Below are positions 1 through 33,600 of a DNA stretch of 64,000 nucleotides, piece by piece. The notes beneath the pieces are model-generated. The model searched no databases. It was not told where the DNA came from and saw only the letters and a list, made by a program, of their open reading frames with translations. The first letter of the stretch is position 1; each line of letters begins with the position of its first letter. The position numbers were made by a program, and so were the translations under genes. The stretch is from Gerris lacustris. Its lineage: Eukaryota; Arthropoda; Insecta; Hemiptera; Gerridae. The stretch spans positions 31,385,105 to 31,449,104 of the forward strand of contig OX578278.1 of assembly GCA_951217055.1 (NCBI GenBank), read 5' to 3'.

Positions 1-99
1 TAATGAAATAAAACCTTTAAAAATAGAAAAATGATGTATTCATCAATATTAAGTTCTAACGTATCGATTTTTTTTTCTCTTAAATCATCTAATGTACTA

Positions 100-335
100 T
101 TGAAATATGCTTGTAAAATTTCAACCTGATATAAAAGCTGAAGATTTTGTGTAGTGAAGTGATACATTTAATAATAGTTTAAATAGGTTATGGGCTGGGC
201 GTAAGGGTTAAGGAATTGTCCTGTTCCCTCACTACACTGCTCTTCCTCTGCTTACTGCAACCATCCTCTTTAACTATTTTCTTAATATTCATTATTTATT
301 GTATTACGCTCGCTTCAATGAAAGAGCCACGTGAT
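100..335 (+). repeat. Dispersed repeat, partner at 61440-61702
   Basis: Both copies contain TGTGTAGTGAAGTGATA, AATAATAGTTTAAA and, after a variable middle, TTAATATTCA followed by TATTG and GCTCGCT. The second copy carries a run of C in the middle. Class unknown; the same family sits at both ends of the window. Confidence 0.55.
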
Positions 336-374
336 GCCTAGTTCAATAATGGTTCTATATATCAAGTACATTCT

Positions 375-437
375 TGGCTCAGTGGCAGAGTTGAGACACT
401 GAGCCTCAAGTTGGGTTCGAATTCAAGTGCAGAGTAC

Positions 438-490
<53 letters not shown>
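375..490 (+). repeat. tRNA-like SINE head ending in a long T run
   Basis: TGGCTCAGTGGCAGAGTTGA resembles a pol III A box and GGGTTCGAATTC a B box, spaced as in a tRNA-derived SINE. About 50 T follow (441-490). I could not fold a full cloverleaf, so this is not called a tRNA gene. Confidence 0.45.
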
Positions 491-495
<5 letters not shown>

Positions 496-1980
496 CTATA
501 ACTTAAGGAATTCCATTCCAATTAGGATAATTTTAATTTTTTTCATAATACTTTTGTTTGGTATTTGTTTTACATATAATTTTGAAAGCTACTGAGTTGC
601 AAATTATTAAGTTTATTTTTATTATTCTATAAGGAGAATGGAGAATATGGTGGAAGTCATGTCGTACTATTTAAGTAAATTTACAATCAATTTAAGCGGT
701 AATGTATTCATTCCGTATTAAATTAATATTGTCTATTAAATCGTAAGCATGTTGTAATGACCCTTGTCCCTGTGGCACTAATAAGGAGGGGCACTTGCCG
801 GGGGTTGACGAGCGAAGCGACTAGGTGGCAGAGCCCCTAATTTTTAAGATAAAAGCGTGGATATTACACGAAGGCGTTGAGATTCGCACGCCGTATCGTA
901 TAGGGACATCGATATCGATGTATCGGACCAAAAACCATCGATATTTAACAGCGACCTTTTTTACTCGTCGGGTTTGGAGATTAATGTTTTCTTCCTGTTT
1001 TGGTTAACATCGATTTTGGTTCGGTTCGATGTAGCAGTACTCTTCGACCTTAAATTATACAGAAGTACGAAAAATAAATGGTTGGTTACCATTGTGACAG
1101 TATTCGAACAACAGAGTTCATAAAGACAAAAGCTCATCAAAATTGGAATTCTCATTTTAATTTGTTTTGTTGAACTCTTAAAGCGTGAAAATAAATTAAA
1201 TGGTAACCCGGAGATGAGTTAAAGCGAAAAAATATAATGAGATGACTAACTCACATGTTCGTTCAATGTGGAGACCTTTACAAAAGGCATTTATACTTGG
1301 AAACATTAAAAAGACATTACAGTTTAGGTACAATGAACTGAAGAGAATGTAAGAAACTAGCGTAACACCATTGAGTAAGCAGAGGAAGATGTGGGCGATG
1401 TAGTGCCTTGTTCCGACACGAGATGTCGTTATTAATTTACTCAAGATAATGGTTTGAACTCATCATGTGAACCTGAACAGCAACTGCACTGGGGTTAATT
1501 ACATGGTTCATGAGTTCATGGTTTATGAACCCTTTGTATAGCTATATCTGTAAATATATTTCAATTATTTTTCTACAGTTATAATCAAAGGTAAATAAAT
1601 ACTATAATGCTCTTTATTGAAGTATTAAATAATAATTATTATTGAACGTTACATAATAGTAATGTAATACTAGGCGACTGTCCAGCTGCCAGGTAATTGT
1701 ATAAAAACCTTTACTTGTATGGAACCTGGATACTTTTTATTGGAGTAAGTTATTTTTAAAGGAGCTGGTAATTGTGCAGGATTACCAGGTTTTACTTTAA
1801 CTTACATGCTTATGTTTTAACATAATTTGTATCATATTATACATTGATATAAAAAAAAGTTTAGTGTGTGTACTTAAAAAAAAATGAAATAACTTAATTC
1901 TCGTGTGCACTACGACTCTCAGGACAGTTATTTGTAATGGATGTAATTTGATCGTTCATTATATCATACTTTATTATTGA
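491..1980. other. Non-coding stretch, nothing recognised
   Basis: AT-rich sequence with a slightly GC-richer part at about 770-1030 (contains CGATATCGATGTATCGG-like palindromic bits). Short open frames here show no family resemblance. Confidence 0.5.
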
Positions 1981-1989
1981 TTTTTTGCT

Positions 1990-2400
1990 CTTAAGCCCAT
2001 TATTGTTTAATTTATTATTTTTTACTACGTTTTTATTAGAATACTTTCTTGTTTGTTTGTTTGTCCGGTACAAATCCTGCAATCGAATTTTAACTAACAT
2101 CCCGAGTAGCTAGACATTTGAAACTTTTAGAATAGCTCAGAACACGATGACAATGCATTATTTTAATACATTTAGTCGTCTTTCAGCAGAATTTAGTTCG
2201 TTTTCAGTAAATGTTGCAGTATGGAAAGTTAGTTCGGAAAAGCCGCAAGTTTTTTTAATTTGTTTTGACATGACCCATATTTACGATCTTCATTTTGACG
2301 GGTTTTAAATGTATGATTTTTTATTTAGTCAACAAAAAATTTAAAAACGTAGTATATAAAAAGTTCTTTTTATCTTGTAATTATTCCCCTCTTATTTCTT
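1990..2400 (+). repeat. Dispersed repeat copy 1 (partner 57035-57690)
   Basis: Long stretches match the partner, for example GCTAGACATTTGAAACTTTT, CAGAACACGATGACAATGC and AAAACGTAGTATATAAAAAG. The copies lie 55 kb apart in the same orientation. Element class unknown. Confidence 0.75.
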
Positions 2401-2439
2401 TTTGCTTCTGAGCTTATACAAAAATTAAATTTCCGAACA

Positions 2440-2720
2440 AAAATCCGTTCAGCCATTAAAGAACATTTTTGGTCTGGTTTTTGTCGATTTGTCGTTCAGG
2501 TTTTACATTTTTGCGAACCACCCTATAAAAAACTAGGTACACGGTACTCGTCTGATTTTTTTGGTGGCTAAGCTGGTAAGAGCACATGTAACGGATTAAT
2601 AGGAGGACCCGTGGTTCGAGTCCCGGTGCGTGGGTCTATTTTTCTCTGTATGTCTCCCGTAGTTATTGATAATCATAATTTGATTTAAAGTTAAATTTGG
2701 ACGGTAGGCATTTAATTTAA
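2440..2720 (+). repeat. Dispersed repeat family with tRNA-like segment (2562-2640)
   Basis: This has the family's 'AACATTTTTGGT..GTC..GTCG..TTTTTGCGAACCA' pattern, also seen at 15290-15380, 15960-16100, 16480-16650 and 25555-25720. It includes GTGGCTAAGCTGGTAAGAGC (A-box-like) and GTGGTTCGAGTCC (B-box-like), so this copy may carry or flank a tRNA-derived head. Confidence 0.5.
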
Positions 2721-3194
2721 TGTTGGTTCATATAGGTTTTAACTTTCCGTCTCTTTTTTTGGAAATTTGAATGGTTTGTCGAAAGTAGCCCAAATTATTT
2801 ACAACCATCTGCACACATTAAATATTGAAAAATTGATACTTTCATTCGTGAAACAAATGTTGACTTATTTTTTAACGAAAAGGGAAAATATTAAATACAT
2901 TTTAAAATAATGGGTCGTAAAAGCAATCCAACGCAAGAATTCGCGTAGAAGACGTTCTAGAAGAAGATGTGCAACGCTTATCGGCAAACTATTTTTAAAT
3001 TTGATGGGCTTATAAAATAACTTATAACCGTTAGATTTTGGAGCGTCTATGGAGGTCATCTTTAAAGATTAATATAAACTGAGTATTTCTAAACGTAAAT
3101 TCAAATTGTTTATTAGTCAAAGCATCTTTTAGCCTTCATAAGGCCATCGTTAGTGCCTAATAGAACAAACAATAGGTTTATTTAATACAATAAC

Positions 3195-3385
3195 TAAATC
3201 GATAAAAAATCGGTACTCCTTTAGATTGTTACTCCCCTATGTTGTTTTAGAATAAAAATTACTTTGACTAAATAAGTATTAAGGAAAAGGGATGTTTAGA
3301 CCAATACTTTGGGACAAAGGAATATCCCACTACTGTTTTGATAAGGGGAGTAACATTCTAAAGAAATGCCAAAAAATCATTAGGC
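3195..3385. mobile_element. MITE-like inverted-repeat element
   Basis: The outer segments are inverted repeats: AAAAATCGGTACTCCTTTAG and TTGTTACTCCCCTAT face GGGGAGTAACATTCTAAAGA. The core (ACTTTGGGACAAAGGAATATC) recurs at 25155-25265 and 41370-41470, which defines a small family. Confidence 0.55.
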
Positions 3386-4536
3386 AAATGAAGGTTAAAA
3401 ATTAATTGAAACAAGTAACATAAATCAAAATAAATACGAAAAAATTAGATGAAGCAGTAATCGAAGCCAGGACCTCTGATCAGTGAAGACGACTCCCCTC
3501 TCTCATTAATATTACAATAAGCAAAGGATCACCTACAGCGTTTTAATGGTAGATTTGTGAGAATTAAATCTCATTTTACTCATGAATATTATTCACGAAC
3601 ACGAACACACGCTCAACACAAAATCGGCTTCCTTCATTTCTCGCAGAAAGCTATCTGAATTCACTAGAAAACTTGAAGATCGTAAGGAGTCTGCGAAGGG
3701 CAAGAGAATAAAATTAATGAGAGAGTGGAGTCCTCCTTAACTGGTAAGGGCCCTGGCTTCGATGCCAGCCCGTTACGAACTCATTTCGATCTCCGACATG
3801 GAGTAGACTCACCTTTCTCATATTTCTTACTTTATTTCTTCCAAATTTCGGTTGGAAATATTTCATTTTACTTTATTCCCCCTCCCCTTTACTCTGTCTT
3901 CCCATTTATTTATTTTTTATAAGTCACTCTATTTAATTCTCTCATTTCATCTAATTAATTGTTTTTATTTAATTTTAATTTTTAATAATGTTTTGTTTTT
4001 TTCGGATAATTGATTTGTTATTTTTATAATCTTTGGTTTCTATTATTTTATTTTTTTACTAATATCGCTTACTTAATTTAATTTTTTTTTAACTTATTTA
4101 TAGTTTTTACTGCTTTATCTAATTGTTTCGTATTTATTTTGACTTAAGCTACTTGTTTTAGTTCATTTTTAACTGTCATTCGCCTTAATGGGTGTTTTTT
4201 TATCGATTTAATTATTGTATTTAATATTGTTTAGGGTTTTGCAATTTTTACCTACTTTATCACCTATTGTTTTTTCTTAGGAGCACTGATAATGGCCTTA
4301 CACTGATAATGTGTGGCCTTATGAAGGCTGAAAGCAACTTCAACTAATGAAAAATTTGAATTTACGGGGAGAGACAGTTTATTACTTTTAAGTTATAACT
4401 AGTTTATAGACTACGATCCGTTAAGCCCGTGCAACGGACTTAATATTATATGAAGAAAAAAAGTAATATTAAGTAAATTAATTTAAATATCTATGTAGAT
4501 AAGTTAATAATATCTTTTTCATAACATTCTTAATTA

Positions 4537-5133
4537 GTAATTATAGTCCACAGGCCACCATAAGAAGTGAGTCGCTGATTGATAAAGTTTTCTTACCTTA
4601 TGGAATCGCTTATTTATGCCGTGTCCACCGATGAATTGGGTATATGGCAACTGGGGGCTGGGCCATTTCTTTTTTGTTGACATGCCAAACTTGCCCTTCT
4701 GCGGGAACATTGAAAAGAGATAGATAAAGTTTTGATTTTCACAGGATCGTGTAATTAAATTATTTCAAAAACAGTGGTACACGTGGCCACCGATAAGAGT
4801 GGGCTCTTTGGGGTGGCCACCGCCCCAAACATATCGCTCTGCGAGGACGTTGAAACGAAAACGGCCCACTCGTATCAGTGGCCACGTGTACCACTGTTTT
4901 TGAAATAATTTAATTACACGATCCTGTGAAAATCAAAACTTTATCTATCTCTTTTCAATGTTCCCGCAGAAGGGCAAGTTTGGCATGACAACAAAAAAGA
5001 AATGGCCCAATCCCCAGTTGCCATATACCAAATTCATCGGTGGACACGGCATAAATAAGCGATTCCATAAGGTAAGAAAACTTTATCAATCAGCGACTCA
5101 CTTCTTACGGTGGCCTGTGGACTATTAATTACG
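4537..5133. repeat. Near-perfect 0.6 kb inverted repeat (long hairpin)
   Basis: Two arms of about 268 bp (4537-4804 and 4864-5133) are reverse complements with few mismatches, separated by a loop of about 59 bp. The left arm begins AATTATAGTCCACAGGCCAC and the right ends GTGGCCTGTGGACTATTAAT. The loop holds a diverged copy of an arm segment (CTCTGCGAGGACGTTGAAA against TTCTGCGGGAACATTGAAA). It could be a young foldback MITE or a hairpin-RNA locus. Confidence 0.9.
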
Positions 5134-6380
5134 ACTATTGGAGGAGCATTTTAAATGAAAACATTTACGGGGAAAGTTAAGGTATTTTCCTTTGTAACCC
5201 TCCCCCCCCCCCTCCTCGGCGTCTTATCGTTACCCTAGATTGAAATTGGAATTATTTTTTATTATTATGCTTACATCCTTAAGAGAAGCCCTTTCCCAAG
5301 TATTAACTATACCAAATTATAGAAGATCAAGTCCCCTTCTTTTTTTAGACTGCCCCTATTTCCCCCCTTATTTATAGTGATCTAATTAAAAAAGAAAATT
5401 CTTGGTAGGCATCAATATTATTTTAGAAATTACTATTCCAAATATAATGATTGTATTTTAGCGTTTCAAAGAAGTGATGATAAATATAGTGATCATAAAA
5501 GAAAGCTAACTATAAAAAATAAAAAAAACTACAAAGATAACTACAACTGTAATTCGTTTTGGAAATATTGTCATATCGATTATTTGAAAATGGCCATAAC
5601 TTTTTCCTTCATCTTGAATCAAGATGGTTGAAAATGATTTTCGAACTCATGTGTATTAGGGCTTTTTTGTATTTATAGTGGGTAAAATATCTGAAAGTAT
5701 TTTTTAAACACCCTGTTTAAACACGGACTTCTAGTACCAGAACTGTCCGAGAAGCGTGTTGGAAAAGCATTTTGACATAGTGCATTTACATGATCTGAAC
5801 ATTTCTTGAACTGGAGGTTGTGTTTGAACAAACCTAATACTTTGAGAAGTGGTAGTGGTTAGAGGTGGTATAGACGTTATAGACATGGTTAGAAATAGTT
5901 AGGGAGGCGTTAATGGTGGTTATAGTAATAATAGAGGTTGTTAGACAAGTGGTTAGGAAGGTTTAGTTTAATTTATAATATTGATTTTATTTGCCTCTGT
6001 GCAACAGTTTAGAAGAGGACGGGTCATTAGTGAACTCATGGATTTCAAATGGTTATTTGATTTGATAATAAAAGATTAAGTCATTTATCCTATTAGGAGA
6101 AAGTTTCCTATGATTTCGTGTTCGTGGGAAACAACATAGGTTTTAACCTTGCAGCGATTTATTATTTGTTTTATAATGTTAATTTTTAACTGCGTGTACA
6201 GCGGGAAATGGTCCAATGGGCAGCTGGAGGTAAGCTTGCTTTTGTTCTCGTAGAGGCGTAATTTCTTGTTAGGACGGCGTGTCTAGGCCGGTAGTTTTCG
6301 CGGGCGTAGAAGTGGGTGGGGGAGGGAACGCCGCAGTAGCCAGGTGTTGTTAGACATATCCTGTGTCATATTCCGGACAG
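5134..6380. other. Upstream region of the villin-like gene, no gene seen
   Basis: AT-rich, with a C run near 5204 and a GC-richer end from about 6240 (GGACGGCGTGTCTAGGCCGG) that leads into the putative promoter. No coding signal recognised. Confidence 0.5.
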
Positions 6381-6388
6381 ACTACGGT

Positions 6389-6394
6389 TCAGTT
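6389..6394 (+). promoter_or_regulatory. Possible initiator (TCAGTT) of the villin-like gene
   Basis: TCAGTT matches the arthropod initiator TCAGT and lies 56 bp before the ATG at 6445. It sits in a locally GC- and CpG-richer patch (about 6240-6440) inside an AT-rich background. I see no convincing TATA box at -30 and no clean downstream promoter element. Transcription would start near 6391. This is weak evidence from motif and position only. Confidence 0.35.
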
Positions 6395-6444
6395 CTCCAG
6401 GTGCCAAGCCAGCTCGCCCATGACCTCGCCTCTTGCTCTCTGAC

Positions 6445-6450
<6 letters not shown>
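6391..6450 (+). other. Probable first exon of the villin-like gene (5' UTR plus 2 codons)
   Basis: A splice donor follows ATG AAG at 6445-6450 (AAG|GTACTAAG). Joined to the acceptor at 9005 it reads ATG AAG GGT GGC TCT AAA ATC AAA ATG, in frame with the villin start, and would add the eight residues MKGGSKIK. A seven-codon upstream ORF (ATG 6420, TGA 6441-6443) ends one base before this ATG. The 5' end is guessed from the initiator motif. If this exon is wrong, translation starts at 9024. Confidence 0.55.
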
Positions 6451-28141
<21,691 letters not shown>

Positions 28142-28520
28142 ACTTTAAAATATTTACTTAAAAAATTACTTAAAAATAAGTTTAACCCGATAAAAAGCCA
28201 TAAAGTTAATTTGTGAATAGATAAAAAAAAAATTAATAATAATTGTTATTGTAGTTTAGTTGTATCTTTCAACCTTAACCAAAGAATTTTTTTTGTTTGT
28301 TTTTGTTTCAATTTTTAAAAATTTTATTTAAAAGAAAAAAATGATAAATGTTTAAAATTTATTGAAGAGAAAAAGACATGAAATTGTGTTTAATTATTAA
28401 GTGCAATGAATAAAATATTTTAGCAATATAAATTGTATATAATATTGTAGAAATTTACTCACCAAAGAATATGGACTGGGTCTTGATTTATTAGACAATA
28501 AACTGATTTATTTATAACAT
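28142..28520 (+). terminator. Villin-like 3' UTR and poly(A) signals
   Basis: AATAAA occurs at 28409-28414 and again at 28497-28502 in AT-rich sequence after the stop. Either could end the transcript about 15-25 bp further on. The boundary is inferred from these motifs only. Confidence 0.6.
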
Positions 28521-28703
28521 GAAATATTTATTTTTTAAGAGAAACCCAAAGTTCTAGATTGGACAATCAGATTTATCATAATAAAATTCCAGTGTGACTG
28601 GTCAAATATTTACAGTGTATTTCAATGTTCAATTACTAGAAGCAATAAGGTAGAAGCTGAAAATAAATGCCCCCCAGTTTATGTTCAGCTTATGTGCGTC
28701 CGT

Positions 28704-28873
28704 ACATTGAGGCGCAGAACTGGGCAGCACAATTTTTAAAACTACAGAAATATATGAGACTGCACGCATTTAAAAACAGAGCAGAGCAGGGCATTACTAC
28801 ACTACAAGTGGCCTACCCAACGCTAATGGATCTGGCATCTGAAAATTTGCTGCCCTGTTCTGCATCTCAATGT
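28704..28873 (+). mobile_element. MITE family copy 1 (partner 43215-43378)
   Basis: ACATTGAGGCGCAGAACTGG and GCAGCACAATTTT at the left mirror AAATTTGCTGCCCTGTTCTG and CATCTCAATGT at the right. The inner segment CAGAAATATATGAGACTG is shared with the second copy. Confidence 0.7.
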
Positions 28874-29319
28874 GCGCCCTGCTTAAATCAAGGATTTGTT
28901 TGTAATTAAAAGTTACATAAAAGTATAACTTGTTTTTAAAGTGAATGAATAACAAAAAAACAATTGTTCTGATTATTGGAGAAAAAAACGGCCTTGTCAC
29001 ATCACAAGTTCATCTTAATGTGATTCAACATCAGTCATTGGACGAATAAAATAAATTTTCAAATTCTGACCATAATAATTATATATTTTTATTTTTTAGT
29101 AAAATAATAACAGAGGAGAGGGCAATTATCTTAGAAATGTGCAAGTGTTCCAAGAATTATAAATTTCCTCTTATAGATAAATTCTACGTTAAAAAGTTAA
29201 TATTAATATTTCAGTGTCAGTGACCAGAAAAATTTAATTGACGAACATATTAGGAAATAAATAGGGTTGCATATTATAAAATATTATTCTGTTCTCTTGC
29301 ACTGGTGATTAGTTAAAAG

Positions 29320-29400
29320 AGCAGCATAGCTGAGTGGTTAGCACACTTACATCAAATCAAGGTCTAAACACTTGTTTACGTTAACTCAATTGTTTTTACC
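29320..29400 (+). repeat. tRNA-like head (possible SINE)
   Basis: GCATAGCTGAGTGGTTAGCAC matches a pol III A box well. GGTCTAAACAC at the B-box position is poor. Not a functional tRNA as far as I can fold it. Confidence 0.35.
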
Positions 29401-30047
29401 AATTTTTATTCAGTATTATAAATGTTTTCTTGAGAAAAAGGAATTAAAAAGAGCGAAGAGAGGAAGTAAAGAAACGCACATAATTGTATACTTTGATACT
29501 TAAGCAGTAAAATTAATTCTTAACATGCAGCTCTACTAGAATACCTCCTGCACTTAACATAATAGAAATCATAAGTCTGTACTTGTACCCTTTCAATTAG
29601 TTCAGTGTGAAGTGTGGATCCTTAAGGGTAATATGAAAAAAAAATCTCAATTCGGTGGCAAGGTTTTGGCCCGACAAGCCATTTTCGAGCCTAGAAATAA
29701 AACTTTATTTAGAAAAACGTAATAATAATAGAAATGTATATTTTATGGAGACTTTGGTAGCTCATACAGGAGAGCAGTTGGCTCTGCTATCAATAAAGTT
29801 TAATCTCAGAAGGGTGACAATTCCCAGGCTAAAGGTGTCCGTTTTAATGAGTCTGGTTTATAACCAATAATTCTATCAAATAATAATGCAAAAAGTGTTC
29901 ATTGTACATCAAAGAAAGCGCAGTAGTTAGCTATAATGTTTATTATACATCAAATAAGAAAACAGCTTCAAACTAGGTTTAATTGAAAAATATGTTTAAA
30001 ATAAGGGAATAATAAAAAAGGTTTATCTCTATTGGCTACTTGTTTTT

Positions 30048-30598
30048 AGGATCATATAGGTGAGTAAAATTAACAATTAGTTAATTAAAAAATGGTTATA
30101 TTTCACCCCCCTTATGGGCTTCATCAGACCTAAAATTAAATAAAATAAAAAATGTTTTACATTAATAAAGCTATAACTTACACATCTAAAAAAAAATGTA
30201 AATCACTTTACAAAAAAATTTGCTTTTTTACTAACCTCAACTCTAATAAATTCCTTGCTTGAGTTAAAATTTTACATAGTTTTTTAACAAATTTAAAAGT
30301 AATAAATATAAATAATTAATATGATCCTCCGATCATCTGCGTCTCACTGAGAAACTACCACTTTAAACAACATAAATTTATAAGAGGGAGAAAAACAAAA
30401 ATTAAAATTAAATAAAAAATGTTAACACAAGCAAAGACTTGAGTTTAGTAAAGTGATTTAAATTTTTTTAGATGTGTAAATTAAAGCTTTATTAATGTAA
30501 AACTTTTTTTTTTTTTAAGTCTGATGATGCTTGTAAGGGGTGAAATATAACCTTTTTTTCATTAACTAATTATTAATTTTACTCACCTATGCGATCCT
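30048..30598. mobile_element. Long-TIR (foldback-like) element, 551 bp
   Basis: The arms of about 200 bp are reverse complements with moderate divergence. Examples are AGGTGAGTAAAATTAACAAT facing ATTAATTTTACTCACCT, GGTTATATTTCACCCC facing GGGGTGAAATATAACC, and TTTTACATTAATAAAGCT facing AGCTTTATTAATGTAAAA. The middle contains no gene. It looks like an older relative in style of the 4537-5133 hairpin. Confidence 0.8.
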
Positions 30599-30824
30599 CA
30601 AAACAGTAATCAACATTATGAAAGGTGCAAATTTGTAAGAATCATTCTTTAACTTGATCTATTGGTTTACATGCATTGGTTTAGAACAAAATTTTTTCTG
30701 CTGGGTTTGTTTGCTCCTTATTTCTTTCATTGATAACTGACAGTGCAGTAAGTGTTCATAATATAGCCAGATGAAAATAAGGAACCTTCATTATGATGTG
30801 CATTTGTTTATCTGTCTGTTTTAA

Positions 30825-30856
30825 GTGAGGTCCATTATAACGAGGTTCTACTGCAT
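30825..30856 (-). mobile_element. Tigger-like transposon end, fragment
   Basis: GTCCATTATAACGAGGTTCTACTGC is the inverted end of the family whose full-length copy lies at 51335-51708. No second end was found here. Confidence 0.45.
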
Positions 30857-32465
30857 TGGGATTGGAATCCCTTAAAAAAGGAAAGAACGCCTCTGTTCAA
30901 AAATATAGGACTTAATTGTGTTTAAAATTCCAAAAACCCAAGAACACATAAGATTGTAAGGAAAAGGGAAATAAATTGTAAAAACTTTCATTTAATATAT
31001 ATAACTTTTTTTATATATATAATTATTAATATGAAATTTCTAGTTTAAATTCTTGAAATACATTAAAATGGTAATGTTTTTTTTTATTACATTATGGCAT
31101 TTACAAATTTAAAAAACGAGCAACATCAGTTGAATTGGAACAAAAAATAAAAATAAAATAATACAAAATAATAATTAATTAATCATAACTAATAATAAAA
31201 TGTCTCATAAAATAAAAATAAAAACAACCACAGAAATAAATACTTAAAGGATGAAAAATTATGTTAATTTTAATGATTGTTTCTTTTTATTTATTTATTT
31301 TCATTTTTTTTTTTTAGAAAATATTAATGATCAAAACAATGTAAAATTTGAATTTATAATGAGGTACAAATAAAAGTTTAATCAAATTATAACTGAAGAG
31401 TTTAACAAACTTAATTTTTTGTTATAAAAAAGTGTGATTATTTCTCAAAATTCTATTAATTAATATTCAATCTCATAGGCAGAGAAGTGAGCCTGTAGAA
31501 TAGTACAGATAAATAATATGGTTACATTAGGGTGTTAGGGCTGTTCATGATTAAGATCTACAAATAAAAGGTGGCCATACACGTTTTGATATTCTTCAAG
31601 AGGTCAACCTGTGAGCTTTCGAGTTTTAACATAACTGGTGCAGTTATGGCATAACTTGATAGCTCACAGATATATTTTGTAAGATGTGGCATAGCTTAAT
31701 AGCATACACTCCCTGGTTTACCTGCAAAGGTTTACCTCTCAGGAATTCTGCAAAGTGTGTGGCTGCCTTTATTTTGTGTATTTTGTTTGTAAATCCATTT
31801 TGGACCATTATAATTATGGGCCCCAATTGCACATACAAAAAAGAATTTATTAGAAGTTGAGGATAGAGAAGTATCAAGTCAAAAGTAAAAAAAATAAAGT
31901 TGTAGATATTCTCAGGTAAAAACCTCAACTTTTATTTTTACTTTCCATCCTCAAGTTGTTGTTCTTTGCTATCATTATTTTTTATCGAATTCATAGTCAT
32001 TTTCACATAGTCAAAAAATATTTATTGTTTATGTAAAACTTATTGAGCGAACAGTAAAGGTAAGTAGGAAGAGAGGTTTTGTACAGAAAACCCTTTAAAA
32101 CATTTTTTAGCTTAGGTAGGTATATTAAATTTGATTTGTAGGCAATTTTCCTTCTTTTTATTTTTGACTTAAAAGGCAGATTTGTTGATTTATTTTATTT
32201 CCTTTATAAAATAATAATAATATTCATTGTGTAGTAATGACACAAAAAGGACAAACTGGAGAAAATAAAAGTTTTAAATGTTTGTGTTATAAATACAAAA
32301 TTAATTCTATCAGAAAATTAAGAGTAAAATATCACTAACAAATCCATTCCTTTTATTTTCTCCTTCAAAATATCTATGTTTCTAACCATTAGTTTTAGTG
32401 GGTCAGTTAGGATAAATATTACTGAAGAGAAAATGAAATTAACTCATCTTCTGGTTAAACGCCAT

Positions 32466-32746
32466 ATTTCCTCCACTCAAACAGAATATATTCATGCCTA
32501 CAACATCAAGAAGAATTTTTTTAGGTAAGGTTTTAAAGGACGCTTTCTTCTTATTAGCCTTCTTTGCCCAAAAATTCTACATACAGTTGTTTGAATCTGT
32601 CCCTATTAATTTAATCTATTACTTTTAGTGGGGTAGCTTCAAACAAAATTATACAACTAAATTAGCAGATCAATTAGAATTCTCAATTAGAACTTCTAAA
32701 AATGTTCTTATTGATGTTGTAGGCATGAATATTGACCTGGAAATGG
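32466..32746. mobile_element. Inverted-repeat element
   Basis: ATTCATGCCTACAACATCAA at 32490 is the inverse of TTGATGTTGTAGGCATGAAT at about 32711. The match continues imperfectly outward to ATTTCC/GGAAAT. About 280 bp, class unknown. Confidence 0.6.
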
Positions 32747-33139
32747 TAGAAATATAGCTGTTTAACCACTTCGGTAATACTACACCAAAAATAATAGATT
32801 AAATATGCAGAACAGTTTTACTTACAATTTAAGTTGAAGAAGAACTCCAGTGGAAAGAACACAGTTTTAATTTTAAAAGGATGGCATAAAAGTTTTAAAA
32901 AATATTTCTCAGTACTACCTCAATTCAGTATGGTATCAATTGTAAAGGAACATATATTCATATTTGGATTTCCTAATTGAAGTATTTATAATTTGAAGTA
33001 TCCATTTCCAGAAACTACACAGGACCAGAAAGAACACTGACAGGTTTCAGCTAATAATTATTGTCAGCAGAATAAATATAGAATTCCAAGAGTTTTAGGT
33101 GAACTCAAGGAGTATACATAGTGAAATGTAAATTTGAAT

Positions 33140-33600
33140 TCTACATATTAAACATATCTCAAATCTAGTAGCATTACTATGTAGACTTAAGTTTTACATA
33201 GAAGTATTGGTAGAACTATAGAACATGGTGCCCTGCCTGAAACCTATATTTAGACTAAGGGATATTATCCCTTCTATATTATACTAGAAAGATAATATTA
33301 CTTCGTCTAAATAATTTTTAGACACAGGAACATGTCTTGTGAGGTGTCTCTAATCAGAAGGGCCCCATGTTCTTAGTTTAGCTGAAGTATCTCTTAAATC
33401 AACTTAATTTTTACATAGAAGTTTCTCTAAAATCTAGAAGTGTCATTATGAAGACTTAAGTTTTACATAGAAATGTCTCCCAAATTTAGTTGTATTACTA
33501 TGCAGATTTAATTTGTATATGAAAGTATATCACGAATCTAGAAGTACCACTATGTTGACTTAAGTTTTAAATAAAAAATTATCTCAAAATTAGAAGTATT
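33140..33600. repeat. Degenerate tandem repeat, unit about 54 bp, interrupted
   Basis: Units of the form TTAAGTTTTACATAGAA..TCTC.AAATCTAGAAGT..CACTATG..GAC occur about five times, at 33140-33205 and 33396-33600. An unrelated insert of about 190 bp (33206-33395) splits them; it contains AAGGGATATTATCCCTT, a short palindrome. Confidence 0.65.

Noticed and set aside
825..1007. Short open frame on + in a GC-richer patch
   Set aside because: No family resemblance, no splice context, and 60 codons is within chance for this sequence.
2562..2640. Possible tRNA gene
   Set aside because: A and B boxes are tRNA-like but the acceptor and anticodon stems do not pair; kept only as part of a repeat.
33140..33600. 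Possible CRISPR-like array
   Set aside because: Units are degenerate, contiguous and have no unique spacers; the genome is eukaryotic.
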